Both the position numbers and the translations under genes were made by a program. DNA of 64,000 bases from Methylobacter sp. GTDB lineage: Bacteria; Pseudomonadota; Gammaproteobacteria; Methylococcales; Methylomonadaceae. The stretch spans positions 1 through 64,000 of the forward strand of contig NZ_JALOCF010000009.1 in NCBI RefSeq assembly GCF_023227905.1, written 5' to 3'. Shown one piece after another: positions 8,699 through 18,120 of the stretch. The first letter of the stretch is position 1; each line of letters begins with the position of its first letter. The notes under the pieces were generated by a model that saw nothing but the letters and a program-made list of their open reading frames with translations, had not been told where the DNA came from and made no database searches.

Positions 8699-9647
8699 TC
8701 GACCAGAAGGTGCCGGGTTGCAGGTTTTCCGATTGGCCTGTTAACTGATTGTTGCTTAAAGAGCGGAGCATCGAATAAATGTGGCCCGCCGCCAGCTGTT
8801 CCGCTTGACCCCACTGTTCAACGCCGCCTTCGCAATAACGCTGGCGCAATTTAGCTAGTGTGGGTGCATCGTTTTCCTTGGTTAACGGAACGATTTTTTG
8901 CCAAGCGGTATCGGATGTGCACAGTTGATTCTTTGCTTGTTTACTGGCGTTAAAGAAACTGTTGACGGCCTGTTTATGCTCGTTTGCCCAGCTTTGCTTG
9001 AACACATAACCCAGGCTGGGTACATCCTCCTGAATGCCGAGGCCTTTTAAAATACCTTTGCCGTCGATAATCTGGCGATAGCCCTGAGCTTCAAGCCTGG
9101 CGGCAAAATGCCAATAGGTGAGGGTGGCATCGACACGGTTTTGCTTGATTTGCTCGGTGATCAGCGGCGGCGCGCCGAAGACTTTTTCCGCCGACGCATT
9201 CAGGTCCAGATGTTCTTGCTTAGCCAATGCTTGTAGCAACAGCCAGTTTTTATCCAGTTCGCCCCCGGCAATTCCCAGCCGCTTGCCTTTGAGGTCTTTT
9301 ATCGAATGGATAGGGCTGTCTTTCGCCACCACCAAGGCGCCCGAGGTGTTTGAATAAGGATAAAAAGTAAAATCGGAACCGGTGGCGCGCAGCCTGGAAA
9401 CCCAAATCCAGTCAGATACAATCATATCGACAGCGCCGGACTGTAGCGCAATCTTGCCGGCTTCCGCGTTGGCTAAATGCTGTATTTTCAGTTGAAAGTC
9501 AGTTTGCGGATTGTCCTGTAACGCCGCTAGCTCCCAATCGACGGTGCCGAAAGCCTGAACGCCGATACGAATAACGGTTTTTTCCGCAGCATAACTGCTG
9601 CATGAGACAAACAGGCACAGGCTGATAAAAAAGGCATTAAATTTCAT
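8691..9647 (-). CDS. ABC transporter substrate-binding protein (NitT/TauT family)
   Basis: This is the periplasmic binding protein of the importer. A Sec signal peptide (MKFNAFFISLCLFVSCSSYA) precedes a bilobal NMT1/SsuA-like fold, with recognisable segments such as SGAVDMIVSDWIWVSRLRA and IKDLKGKRLGIAGG. The ATG at 9647 puts the signal peptide at the N-terminus; an in-frame TTG at 9662 would add five residues. Homologues of this type occur in methylotroph genomes, but nothing visible fixes the ligand. Confidence 0.9.
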   Translation of the reverse strand: MKFNAFFISLCLFVSCSSYAAEKTVIRIGVQAFGTVDWELAALQDNPQTDFQLKIQHLANAEAGKIALQSGAVDMIVSDWIWVSRLRATGSDFTFYPYSNTSGALVVAKDSPIHSIKDLKGKRLGIAGGELDKNWLLLQALAKQEHLDLNASAEKVFGAPPLITEQIKQNRVDATLTYWHFAARLEAQGYRQIIDGKGILKGLGIQEDVPSLGYVFKQSWANEHKQAVNSFFNASKQAKNQLCTSDTAWQKIVPLTKENDAPTLAKLRQRYCEGGVEQWGQAEQLAAGHIYSMLRSLSNNQLTGQSENLQPGTFWSIE

Positions 9648-9883
9648 GAAAGCTATTCTCAATGGCTAAGGCGAAAGTCGCCTATTTTATACTTTACGCA
9701 AGGCTTGGTGAGAAGATGTTTGTAATATTCTATGTAGCGGCACGATGATACTCCGGTTTTAAAGGATAATAATTAGCTGACAATGGATTGAGTGGAGTGA
9801 GGCCTGTGCATCATAGCCATTTTACGGGTAATGGCTTATCCTTGCAGGTAACTCTTACTCAGTCTCAAACGGGATATGGATTT

Positions 9884-10369
9884 GTGAACACATTCATCGC
9901 TCAAAATTTTTACGGTCTCTTTATCCGAGGTGTTTTACTCGCTGTGATAGTTTTGGTTTCCGGTTGCGCCAGCGTTCCGGAAACCAAGTCCGTAGTTGCA
10001 GATTCCTCGCCGATGGTCAGCTATGCGCTGAGTTTGCAGGGTACGCCTTATCATTACGGGAAAAGTTCACCCGAGGAAGGTTTCGATTGCAGCGGCTTTG
10101 TTCAACATGTTTACGGGCACCAAGGCATAGCGTTGCCGCGTACGGTTCAGGGAATGGCTCAGTCGCTGAACCAAGTCCCTAAAAATGATCTTCATTCCGG
10201 CGACCTGGTTTTTTTTAATACCAACGGCAAGCCGTTTTCCCATGTCGGGATTTATGTCAGTAATGATAATTTTATTCATGCGCCTAGCCAGCGCACAGGG
10301 AAGGTGCTGGTATCCAGCCTTAAGAATCGCTACTGGGGAGAGCGTTTTATTTGCGCAGGTCGTCCGTAA
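9884..10369 (+). CDS. NlpC/P60 family cell-wall endopeptidase lipoprotein
   Basis: This is a predicted D,L-endopeptidase acting on peptidoglycan cross-links. A lipoprotein signal peptide ends in LVSGC; the NlpC/P60 domain has catalytic Cys in EGFDCSGFVQ, His in FSHVGIYV and a third polar/His residue in NFIHAPS. I prefer the GTG at 9884, which places the hydrophobic segment at the N-terminus; the open frame extends upstream to a TTG at 9788. The gene stands alone, upstream of an inverted repeat. Confidence 0.9.
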   Translation: MNTFIAQNFYGLFIRGVLLAVIVLVSGCASVPETKSVVADSSPMVSYALSLQGTPYHYGKSSPEEGFDCSGFVQHVYGHQGIALPRTVQGMAQSLNQVPKNDLHSGDLVFFNTNGKPFSHVGIYVSNDNFIHAPSQRTGKVLVSSLKNRYWGERFICAGRP

Positions 10370-10441
10370 CGGCCTTGCTGCCGTTATAGCTTTGGGGGAA
10401 CAGATAGACTCACCGCAAACGGCTATATAGAGCAACTGCTG

Positions 10442-10482
10442 ACGCGAAGAGCACGAAGTTGTTAGCTTGGTTTTCTTCGCGT
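10442..10482. repeat. Inverted repeat downstream of the NlpC/P60 gene
   Basis: ACGCGAAGA (10442-10450) pairs with TCTTCGCGT (10474-10482). The GAAGA/CACGAAG wording resembles the element at 42831-42873 and the long palindrome at 53794-53870, so this looks like one of several dispersed 'cgaagaacac' repeats rather than a gene-specific terminator. Confidence 0.5.
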
Positions 10483-10527
10483 CTTCGTAGTGATATGTTT
10501 TAAATTGATAACTTGAGGAAAATATTT

Positions 10528-10740
10528 TTAAGCAGCAAGCTTGGTCACAGCTGTTTTGACCAGGTCACTTAATTCAGAGCCGTCTTCCTGGCAATAGGTA
10601 ATAATCGCTTTGCGCATTCTGGGATCCCATGACCTTAAAATGTGATTTTTTATGCCTTCTGCTGCGATTTCCTTGTCGCTTTCCGAGTTAAAGAAATTGC
10701 CTATGTCATTGGCCATTCTGATAAGTCTTTCTATTTTCAT
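10528..10740 (-). CDS. fdsD: Formate dehydrogenase delta subunit (FdsD)
   Basis: This is the small accessory subunit of the soluble NAD-dependent formate dehydrogenase. The 70-residue protein (MKIERLIRMANDIGNFFN..., ending VKTAVTKLAA) has the family features: an N-terminal helix with MANDI and the central LRSWDPRMRKAI motif. It lies 6 bases after fdhD at the 3' end of the fds operon. Short size and position agree with FdsD of Methylococcales and Cupriavidus. Confidence 0.9.
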   Translation of the reverse strand: MKIERLIRMANDIGNFFNSESDKEIAAEGIKNHILRSWDPRMRKAIITYCQEDGSELSDLVKTAVTKLAA

Positions 10741-10746
10741 TGTTAA

Positions 10747-11595
10747 TTACAGATAGTTGCTATGGATTAAGCGTTGCGGATGGGTATAAACCACATGTTG
10801 ATCATCACGGGCAAAGCCGATTAAGGTGAGGCCTGCCTCATCAGCCAAACGTATGGCTAAGCCGGTAGGCGCGGAAATGGCCGCAAGCAGCGTAATACCG
10901 ACCCATGCGGTTTTTTGCACCATTTCAAAACTGGCCCGGCTGGTGACGATCACAAAGCCTGAGGATAAATCTTTACCGGTGCGCAATAAAAAGCCGATCA
11001 ATTTATCCAGCGCGTTATGCCGTCCTACATCTTCCCTGATATCCAAAATGCCCTGTCCGGGAACGACCCAGGCAGCCGCATGAACGGCTCCGGTTAGTTG
11101 GTTTAATTTTTGGTGTTGTTTGATGTCCGTTAAAGCGGAACGCAATTCAGCAGCAGACAAAACCAATTCTCCTTTAACCGGGGAGGGTTGGCGGATAGCT
11201 TGTTTTAGGGTGCTGGCACCGCATAGGCCGCAACCGGTACGGCCGGTTAAATTACGGCCTTTGTCGGACATGCATTGAAAACGTTGTTCCGGAATTTTTA
11301 CCTGGACTTCAATGCCGTTTGAACGGTTATAAACCCGCGCCGATAACAACTCTTGCGGACTTTTAATAATGCCTTCGGTAATGCTGAAACCCAGCGCAAA
11401 TTCTTCAAGATTGGTCGGGGTTGCCAGCATGACGACATGCGGCACCCCGTTGTAGACCAGAGAAATCGGCACTTCTTCGGCAATATAGTCTTGCCGTTGT
11501 TCATGCTGTCCGTCCCGCCAGCGATCAACGGTGCTTTGTTGATAGCTGGGCCAGCCTAACTCCAATGATAAAGGCTCGGTTTGCGCTCCTTGCAT
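10747..11595 (-). CDS. fdhD: Formate dehydrogenase accessory sulfurtransferase FdhD (FdsC)
   Basis: FdhD/FdsC transfers sulfur from a cysteine desulfurase to the molybdenum cofactor before insertion in formate dehydrogenase. The protein has the paired-cysteine motif GRTGCGLCGAS and the conserved VGRHNALDKLIG segment. The ATG at 11595, preceded by AGAAGG at good spacing, is preferred; an in-frame TTG at 11637, five bases after the fdsA stop, would give 296 residues. The gene is the fourth of the operon. Confidence 0.93.
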   Translation of the reverse strand: MQGAQTEPLSLELGWPSYQQSTVDRWRDGQHEQRQDYIAEEVPISLVYNGVPHVVMLATPTNLEEFALGFSITEGIIKSPQELLSARVYNRSNGIEVQVKIPEQRFQCMSDKGRNLTGRTGCGLCGASTLKQAIRQPSPVKGELVLSAAELRSALTDIKQHQKLNQLTGAVHAAAWVVPGQGILDIREDVGRHNALDKLIGFLLRTGKDLSSGFVIVTSRASFEMVQKTAWVGITLLAAISAPTGLAIRLADEAGLTLIGFARDDQHVVYTHPQRLIHSNYL

Positions 11596-11642
11596 TGCTT
11601 TACCTTCTGCGATTATGCAGTCGTGTGTCGGCGTCAATGCCG

Positions 11643-14492
11643 TTAGTCATGACTCATTCCCTGCTCCAGCAGATCGAGTTGTTTTTCTGAAAACTCCTGG
11701 TATTGCTGTTGCCATTCCGAAGGCTGGCTAACTTTGGTGATTTGCACGGCAGTCACTTTGTATTCCGGACAGTTGGTTGCCCAATCGGAGTTGTCTGTCG
11801 TGATGACATTGGCGCCCGATTCCGGGAAATGGAACGTGGTGTAGACAACGCCGGGCTGCACACGGTCACTCACCAATGCGCGTAATACCGTTTCACCTGC
11901 GCGGCTCTTAATGCCGACCCAGTCACCGGTGTTTACGCCGCGATCTTCGGCATCATGCGGATGAATTTCCAGGCGGTCTTCAGCATGCCAGGCGACATTT
12001 TCAGTGCGGCGTGTCTGTGCTCCGACATTGTATTGCGACAAAATACGTCCGGTAGTCAGGATGAGCGGGAACTTGGCGTTGACGTGTTCTGTTGTCGGCA
12101 CAAATTCGGTTAGCATGAACAAGCCCTTGCCGTTATCGCGCAGGAAATGCTCGGTGTGCATGATCGGTGTGCCTTCCGGCGTTTCGTCATTACATGGCCA
12201 TTGCACGCTGCCGAGGCGGTCAATCTTTTCATAACTGACGCCGGCAAAGCTCGGTGTAAGCTGTGCAATTTCATCCATGATTTCTGACGGATGGCTGTAA
12301 TTCATCGGATAGCCCAATGCATTGGCCAGCATTTGGGTAACTTCCCAATCCTGATAGCCTGCCAACGGCGACATGACTTTACGGACCGGGGAAATACGGC
12401 GCTCGGCATTAGTAAAGGTGCCGTTCTTTTCCAGGAAGGATGATCCAGGCAGGAAAACATGGGCAAATTTAGCGGTTTCGTTGAGGAAGATGTCCTGAAC
12501 GATCACGCATTCCATGGCCCGCAATGCGGCATGAACATGTTTAATGTCCGGATCGGATTGGGCAATGTCCTCGCCTTCGCAGTACAGCCCCATAAAACTG
12601 CCGTCCAACGCCGCCTCGAACATGTTGGGAATACGCAAACCCGGTTCCGAGCTGAGTTTGGTATGCCATGCATTCTCAAACAATTGGTGCGTTGCCGGAT
12701 CCGATACGTGGCGATAGCCTGGGAACTCATGCGGAAATGAACCCATGTCGCAGGAGCCTTGCACGTTATTTTGCCCGCGTAACGGATTGACGCCGGCACC
12801 GTCGTGACCCAAATTGCCTGTTGCCATGGCCAGATTGGCAATGCCGATTACAGTGGTGGAACCCTGGCTATGCTCGGTTACGCCCAAACCGTAGTAAATC
12901 GCGGCGTTGCCTGCGGTGGCATAAAGCCGTGCCGCAGCTCTGAGTTCAGCGGCGGGAACGCCGGTAATGGACTCGGAAGCTTCCGGCGAATTATGTTCCT
13001 GCGCGACAAAGGCTTTCCATTTGGTAAAAGAGGCGACGTCGCATCGCTCATTGACAAAGGCTTCGTCAAGCAAGTTTTCGGTAACCACGACATGTCCGAA
13101 CGCATTGATCAAAGCCACATTGGTGCTGGGACGCAGCTTTAAATGATGGCTGGCTTTGACATGCGGCGACTTGATCAAATCAATTTCGCGCGGATCGATC
13201 ACGATCAGTTTGGCGCCCTGACGCAGGCGTTTTTTCATTTGCGAACCGAATACGGGATGCCCGTCGGTAGGGTTGGCGCCCATCACTAAAATCACGTCGG
13301 CTTTCATGACCGAGTCGAAATCCTGGGTACCGGATGATTCGCCAAAGGTTTGCTTCAGGCCGTAACCGGTCGGTGAATGGCAAACCCGTGCGCAGGTATC
13401 GACATTGTTATTGCCGAAGCCTGCGCGTATCAGTTTTTGCATGATGTAGACTTCTTCGTTGGTGCAACGAGAAGAGGTGATGCCGCCGACGGAGTCTTTG
13501 CCGTATTTGGTCTGGATGCGTTTTAATTCCGACGCGGCGTAATTGATCGCTTCTTCCCAGCTGACTTCCTTCCAGGCATCTTTAATGCTGGCGCGGATCA
13601 TCGGCTTGGTGATGCGGTCTTTGTGAGTCGCGTAACCAAACGCAAAACGGCCCTTGACGCAGGAATGGCCGTGATTGGCCTTGCCGTCTTTTGCGGGGAC
13701 CATGCGGATCACTTGCTCGCCTTTCATTTCCGCTCTGAACGAGCAGCCGACGCCGCAATACGCGCAGGTGGTCACGATCGCATGTTCCGGCTGGCCGTTG
13801 TCAATTACCGATTTTTCCATCAGTGTTGCGGTTGGGCAGGCTTGCACGCACGCGCCGCAGGACACGCATTCCGAATCCATGAACGGTTGGTTCTGGCTGG
13901 GCGATACTTTGGAATCAAAGCCGCGGCCGTCGATGGTTAGCGCAAAGGTGCCTTGGGTTTCTTCACAGGCCCTGACGCAACGTGAGCAAACGATACATTT
14001 GCTGGGGTCGAAGCTGAAGTAAGGGTTGCTGTGGTCCTTTTCGGCGTTCAGGTGCGTTTCAACCGGGTTGTAACGGACTTCGCGCAAGCCGACAGCCCCC
14101 GCCATATCCTGTAGTTCGCAGTCGCCATTGGCCGAACAGGTTAAGCAGTCCAGCGGGTGATCAGAAATGTACAGTTCCATGATGCCGCGACGCACATCGG
14201 CCAGTTTTTTATTCTGGGTGGTGATTTTTAAACCTTCCGCGACTGGTGTAGTACATGAGGCGGGCATGCCTCTGCCGCCTTCTATTTGCACCAGGCAAAG
14301 ACGGCAGGAACCGAAAGGCTCAAGGCTGTCAGTTGCGCACAGTTTAGGGATTTCAATACCTATGCTGGCTGCCGCTCGCATGACCGAGGTGCCTGCCGGA
14401 GCCGTGACCTGAAAACCATCAATTTCCAACGTAACCATGTTTTCATTGGTGCTGGCTGGTGTGCCAAAATCTTTCTCTTTATTCATCGACAT
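11643..14492 (-). CDS. fdsA: NAD-dependent formate dehydrogenase alpha subunit (FdsA)
   Basis: This is the molybdopterin catalytic subunit that oxidises formate to CO2. The 949-residue protein starts with a 2Fe-2S plant-ferredoxin-like domain (CATDSLEPFGSCRLC), then a Cys-rich Fe-S relay (CLTCSANGDCELQDMAG; CIVCSRCVRACEETQG; CVSCGACVQACPT), then the molybdopterin oxidoreductase domain beginning CAYCGVGC. The Mo ligand is cysteine (DTCARVCHSP), with no selenocysteine codon. The dinucleotide-binding domain closes the protein. GAGGAG precedes the ATG. It is the main subunit in the operon with fdsG and fdsB. Confidence 0.97.
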   Translation of the reverse strand: MSMNKEKDFGTPASTNENMVTLEIDGFQVTAPAGTSVMRAAASIGIEIPKLCATDSLEPFGSCRLCLVQIEGGRGMPASCTTPVAEGLKITTQNKKLADVRRGIMELYISDHPLDCLTCSANGDCELQDMAGAVGLREVRYNPVETHLNAEKDHSNPYFSFDPSKCIVCSRCVRACEETQGTFALTIDGRGFDSKVSPSQNQPFMDSECVSCGACVQACPTATLMEKSVIDNGQPEHAIVTTCAYCGVGCSFRAEMKGEQVIRMVPAKDGKANHGHSCVKGRFAFGYATHKDRITKPMIRASIKDAWKEVSWEEAINYAASELKRIQTKYGKDSVGGITSSRCTNEEVYIMQKLIRAGFGNNNVDTCARVCHSPTGYGLKQTFGESSGTQDFDSVMKADVILVMGANPTDGHPVFGSQMKKRLRQGAKLIVIDPREIDLIKSPHVKASHHLKLRPSTNVALINAFGHVVVTENLLDEAFVNERCDVASFTKWKAFVAQEHNSPEASESITGVPAAELRAAARLYATAGNAAIYYGLGVTEHSQGSTTVIGIANLAMATGNLGHDGAGVNPLRGQNNVQGSCDMGSFPHEFPGYRHVSDPATHQLFENAWHTKLSSEPGLRIPNMFEAALDGSFMGLYCEGEDIAQSDPDIKHVHAALRAMECVIVQDIFLNETAKFAHVFLPGSSFLEKNGTFTNAERRISPVRKVMSPLAGYQDWEVTQMLANALGYPMNYSHPSEIMDEIAQLTPSFAGVSYEKIDRLGSVQWPCNDETPEGTPIMHTEHFLRDNGKGLFMLTEFVPTTEHVNAKFPLILTTGRILSQYNVGAQTRRTENVAWHAEDRLEIHPHDAEDRGVNTGDWVGIKSRAGETVLRALVSDRVQPGVVYTTFHFPESGANVITTDNSDWATNCPEYKVTAVQITKVSQPSEWQQQYQEFSEKQLDLLEQGMSHD

Positions 14493-14513
14493 TTTAAACT
14501 CCTCTAATCATTA

Positions 14514-16067
14514 TCAGGCGGCTGTAGCTTTTGCATTTATCCCGAAGTCTTCGGGAAAATGGTTTAAAGCGCTCAGTACAGGGTAGGGCGTCATACCGCC
14601 TAATGCACAGAGGGAGCCGTTGAGTAAGGTGTCGCAAAGATCACGTAACAAAGGGATGTTTTTGTCGAGGTTGCGACCGTTGATAATGTCGTCCATGACT
14701 TCTACGCCACGGGTGGAGCCGATGCGGCAAGGTGTGCATTTGCCGCAGGATTCTTCTTTACAAAATTCCATGCTATAGCGCGCCATTTCAGCCATATTAA
14801 CTGTGTCGTCAAAAACGACAATGCCGCCATGTCCCACTACCGCCCAGATGGCGGCAAAGGCTTCATAATCCAAGGGGGTGTCAAATTGCGATTCGGGCAG
14901 ATACGCGCCGAGCGGGCCGCCGACCTGAACGGCACGAATGGGCCGGCCTGAAGCGGAACCGCCGCCGAAATCGTAAAGTAACTCTCGTAAGGTCAAACCG
15001 AAGCCCAACTCGACCAAGCCAGGATGTTTGATATTGCCGGCCAACTGTACCGGCAAGGTGCCGCGCGAACGGCCCATACCGAAATCGCGGTAATAATCGC
15101 CGCCTTTGTCCAGAATAACCGGCACTGAGGCCAGCGAAATAACGTTGTTGACGACGGTGGGTTGGCCGAACAAACCGCTGATGGCCGGTAAGGGCGGTTT
15201 AAAGCGCACTAGACCGCGTTTGCCTTCCAGGCTTTCCATCAATGAGGTTTCTTCACCGCAGACATAAGCGCCTGCGCCCAGCCTGACTTCCAGGTGAAAG
15301 GTATTGCCGCTGCCTTGAATGTTATCGCCCAGATAACCTTCCTTGTAAGCGGTGGCAATGGCGGCATTGAGCACTTCGTAAGCGTGAGGGTATTCTATGC
15401 GCAGATAAATATAGCCTTGCGTCGCGTCAACCGCTAAACCCGCAATTGTCATACCTTCTATTAACACGAACGGATCGCCTTCCATGACCATGCGGTCGGA
15501 AAATGTGCCGGAGTCGCCTTCATCGGCATTGCAGATGATATATTTTTGCAGCGATGCGGTGTTAAGCACCGTCTTCCATTTAATGCCGGTCGGAAAAGCT
15601 GCGCCGCCTCGGCCGCGTAAACCGGAATCGGTTACCGCTTGGACGATTTGTTCCTGGGCCATGGCAAGCGCATTTTTTAAACCGCGGTAACCGTCATTTG
15701 CAATATAATCGGTCAAGCTGACCGGGTCGGTTTTACCGATGCGGGCAAAAGTCAGGCGTTGCTGTTTCTTGAAGTAGTCAAGCTCTTCGGTCAGGCCTAA
15801 ACCCAGCGCGTGTGCGCCGCCTTGGGTAAAGTCGGCATCGAATAAAGCGGACACATCGGAGGGCTGAACAGGGCCGTAGGCCATGCGTCCTTTAGCGGCC
15901 GCGACTTCAACCAGCGGTTCCAGCCAATACATGCCTCTTGAGCCGTTGCGGACCAGGTTAATATCAAGGCCACGCTTTGCGGCTTCCTGGGCAATAGCCG
16001 CAGCAACACGATCAGCGCCCAGTGAAACAGCGCTGGAATCGCACGGAACATAAATAGTGATACTCAT
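14514..16067 (-). CDS. fdsB: NAD-dependent formate dehydrogenase beta subunit (FdsB, NuoF-like)
   Basis: FdsB carries FMN, NAD and a 4Fe-4S cluster and passes electrons from FdsA to NAD+. After an N-terminal thioredoxin-like region of about 120 residues, the NuoF-type core has the Gly-rich NAD/FMN motif RGRGGAAFPTGIKW, the flavin segment GAYVCGEETSL and the Cys motif ESCGKCTPCRIG. At 517 residues it fits FdsB. Its ATG overlaps the fdsG stop (ATGA), which implies translational coupling. Confidence 0.96.
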   Translation of the reverse strand: MSITIYVPCDSSAVSLGADRVAAAIAQEAAKRGLDINLVRNGSRGMYWLEPLVEVAAAKGRMAYGPVQPSDVSALFDADFTQGGAHALGLGLTEELDYFKKQQRLTFARIGKTDPVSLTDYIANDGYRGLKNALAMAQEQIVQAVTDSGLRGRGGAAFPTGIKWKTVLNTASLQKYIICNADEGDSGTFSDRMVMEGDPFVLIEGMTIAGLAVDATQGYIYLRIEYPHAYEVLNAAIATAYKEGYLGDNIQGSGNTFHLEVRLGAGAYVCGEETSLMESLEGKRGLVRFKPPLPAISGLFGQPTVVNNVISLASVPVILDKGGDYYRDFGMGRSRGTLPVQLAGNIKHPGLVELGFGLTLRELLYDFGGGSASGRPIRAVQVGGPLGAYLPESQFDTPLDYEAFAAIWAVVGHGGIVVFDDTVNMAEMARYSMEFCKEESCGKCTPCRIGSTRGVEVMDDIINGRNLDKNIPLLRDLCDTLLNGSLCALGGMTPYPVLSALNHFPEDFGINAKATAA

Positions 16068-16546
16068 TCTGTTGCCTCTATATCATTGATGACGGCATCA
16101 AAGCTGTCTGCGGTCACGCGTCCGTAAATCTCCTTGCCGATTTGCATGGCCGGTGAACAGGCACAGTTGCCTAGACAGTACACAGGTTCCAGAGAGAATC
16201 TGCCGTCCTCAGTCGTTTCATGAAAATCAATGTCCAGCCTGGCTTTGACATGCTCTTCCAGTTGTCTTCCGCCCATGGCTTGGCATGACTCCGCACGGCA
16301 AAGATGAATGGTTTGCTTTCCTGGCGGGGTGTTTCTGAAATAGTGGTAAAAGCTGATGACACCGTGAACTTCAGCACGAGACAGGCTAAGGGCCGCTGCT
16401 ATGTCGGGAACGCTTTCGGCAGGGATATAACCCATGGCATCTTGTATGCCATGCAGAATAGGTAAAAGTGCGCCGGGCTTGTCTTTAAGTGCGGCAATGA
16501 TTTCTTGCGCGATTGATTGCGTGGAGCCTGATTCTGTCATGACCAT
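16064..16546 (-). CDS. fdsG: NAD-dependent formate dehydrogenase gamma subunit (FdsG, NuoE-like)
   Basis: This is the thioredoxin-fold 2Fe-2S subunit of the diaphorase part. It has four spaced cysteines: two in LCRAESCQAMGG and two in CLGNCACSPAM. The N-terminal helical half contains the family's HGVISFYHYF segment. The 160 residues match FdsG. It is the first gene of the operon; either ATG (16546 or 16540) could be used. The complex would supply NADH from formate, the last step of C1 oxidation. Confidence 0.95.
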   Translation of the reverse strand: MVMTESGSTQSIAQEIIAALKDKPGALLPILHGIQDAMGYIPAESVPDIAAALSLSRAEVHGVISFYHYFRNTPPGKQTIHLCRAESCQAMGGRQLEEHVKARLDIDFHETTEDGRFSLEPVYCLGNCACSPAMQIGKEIYGRVTADSFDAVINDIEATE

Positions 16547-16890
16547 CTCAATATGGAGAATCCATCCTGATTAAAACAACGGCTGTTCCTGACTGTTGCG
16601 TATTTAAGTGTGCCAGATAGCATAGCACAAGATATTTTGGGTGTAAAAATGCTATAAAACGCACAAAAACAGAAGTGTTTTGAAAAACATTGTTTATGTC
16701 TCTATTTATAATAGATATTTTAAACCAAGCAGGTTAGTAAAGATTTATCTCTTTTAAGCAATACACTGTTCACGCATAGAAACATATTGCTGATATTTTT
16801 GATGCGCTGTACTGAGGATTACAAGGGCGATTAAAACCGCCCTTTATGCCTTGATGCCTGTTACGGTCCCTGAAATATTGTAGGAAAGCT
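16547..16890. other. 344-base intergenic region upstream of the formate dehydrogenase operon
   Basis: AT-rich non-coding stretch that must hold the fds promoter (reading left). I see no clear -35/-10 pair, no riboswitch-like structure and no Mo-cofactor motif that I can defend. A stem-loop, listed separately, lies near its right end. Confidence 0.6.
16823..16844. terminator. Stem-loop downstream of the small lipoprotein gene
   Basis: AAGGGCG (16823-16829) pairs with CGCCCTT (16838-16844) around an A/T-rich loop, about 47 bases past the stop of the minus-strand lipoprotein gene. The run of T after the stem is short on both strands, so intrinsic termination is only probable. Confidence 0.5.
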
Positions 16891-17289
16891 TTATTTCACA
16901 AAACAGTTTTTTTCAGCATATTGCTCGGCGTCTTTAAGCCGTTTTCTTAAATCTTTGGATTGAGCGGGATCGCGCATGGCCGAAGCCGCATCGCCGGACT
17001 GGCCTTTAGTTAAATAAGTGAAAGTTTTCGCGGCCTCGTATTCGGCGAAGTTGAGTTTTTCGGCAATTTTGTCGATTTTGCAACCGCAGGCGTATTGAGT
17101 GATATAGGTCAGGCCGCCATGTTGAGCAACGCAATTTAAAACATATTCAACCCGGTCGCGGGTAGGGTAGTCGCTGACAAACGGTGCAGGCTCGGCTTGT
17201 TCAACAGGTTTTTCCGGTTCCATGGCGCAGCCTGAAATAACGGCAGCCAAGGCCAGACCGAAAATGGCGGGTGTGTATTTAACTTTCAT
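16891..17289 (-). CDS. Small lipoprotein with conserved cysteines, unknown function
   Basis: I do not recognise a named family. The 132-residue protein has a lipoprotein signal peptide ending in ISGC, a Pro/Glu-rich linker (MEPEKPVEQAEPAPF) and a compact domain with cysteines in LNCVAQHGG, YACGCKID and the C-terminal KNCFVK. The even number of cysteines in the mature domain suggests disulfides in an envelope-facing domain. It stands alone between the fds promoter region and mobA. Confidence 0.75.
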   Translation of the reverse strand: MKVKYTPAIFGLALAAVISGCAMEPEKPVEQAEPAPFVSDYPTRDRVEYVLNCVAQHGGLTYITQYACGCKIDKIAEKLNFAEYEAAKTFTYLTKGQSGDAASAMRDPAQSKDLRKRLKDAEQYAEKNCFVK

Positions 17290-17404
17290 TGGTAATTATT
17301 ATTCCCATCAGTCAGTAAAGTGAAAAAATATGCGCAGCTTGCAATAAACAGCAGGCTTGCGAGAATGGTTGTCCGTTATTTAATAGTATTTAAAGCTTAC
17401 CATT

Positions 17405-18004
17405 ATGAATAGTCAAACAAAAGTAACGGGCGTGATTCTTGCCGGCGGCCGTGCCCGACGCATGAATAATCAGGATAAAGGCCTGGTCAATTTTAAAGGC
17501 CGTCCGATGGTCAGCTATGCCATTGCAGCGTTGGCTCCCGTTGTGGACTGTCTATTGATAAATGCCAATCGCAATATTGATCAATACCGGCAATTCGGGT
17601 GGCCGGTTATTAGCGATCGAACCGATAGTTTTGACGGTCCGTTGGCGGGCATATTAACAGCAATGGATCATGCGGATGCCGATGTCCTGGTGGTCATTCC
17701 CTGCGATTCTCCGCTGATTAAAACAGAACATTTGCAGAAGCTGTTATTAACCCGCGCCGAAAATAATGCTGATGTTGCTGTCGCTTTTGATGGAGTAAGG
17801 TTGCATCCGGTTTTCTTGGCGATAAAGACTTCGTTGCAAACCAGCCTGCAAGATTATCTGGCTAATGGTCATCGCAAAGTCGCAGTTTGGCTGGATCGGC
17901 AGAATTTAATTCAGGTGGATTTTAGTAACGAGCCGGAAATATTTTGTAACGTTAATACCATGACTGAGTTATCTGTGCTGGAGGAAACCAATCATTTCAA
18001 TTAG
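17405..18004 (+). CDS. mobA: Molybdenum cofactor guanylyltransferase MobA
   Basis: MobA attaches GMP to Mo-molybdopterin to make the dinucleotide cofactor used by enzymes such as the neighbouring formate dehydrogenase. The Rossmann-like start GVILAGGRARRMNNQDKGL is the signature nucleotide-binding loop, followed by DGPLAGILTAMDHA and the metal-binding VVIPCDSPLI. The 199 residues match the family. Its place beside the fds operon makes functional sense, although it is transcribed divergently. Confidence 0.96.
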   Translation: MNSQTKVTGVILAGGRARRMNNQDKGLVNFKGRPMVSYAIAALAPVVDCLLINANRNIDQYRQFGWPVISDRTDSFDGPLAGILTAMDHADADVLVVIPCDSPLIKTEHLQKLLLTRAENNADVAVAFDGVRLHPVFLAIKTSLQTSLQDYLANGHRKVAVWLDRQNLIQVDFSNEPEIFCNVNTMTELSVLEETNHFN

Positions 18005-18120
18005 GGCCCATTTAAGGCCCATTGTCCTGAACTGGTCATGTTTTTAAACATACCTGTTACTGCCGAAATTTGTATTTTCCGGTATAATTTTCATAATTTT
18101 TAACTCAGGGTATAGGTGTT

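Noticed and set aside
11643..14492. Selenocysteine in the formate dehydrogenase alpha subunit
   Set aside because: The frame has no internal TGA and the Mo-ligand position is cysteine (ARVCHSP).
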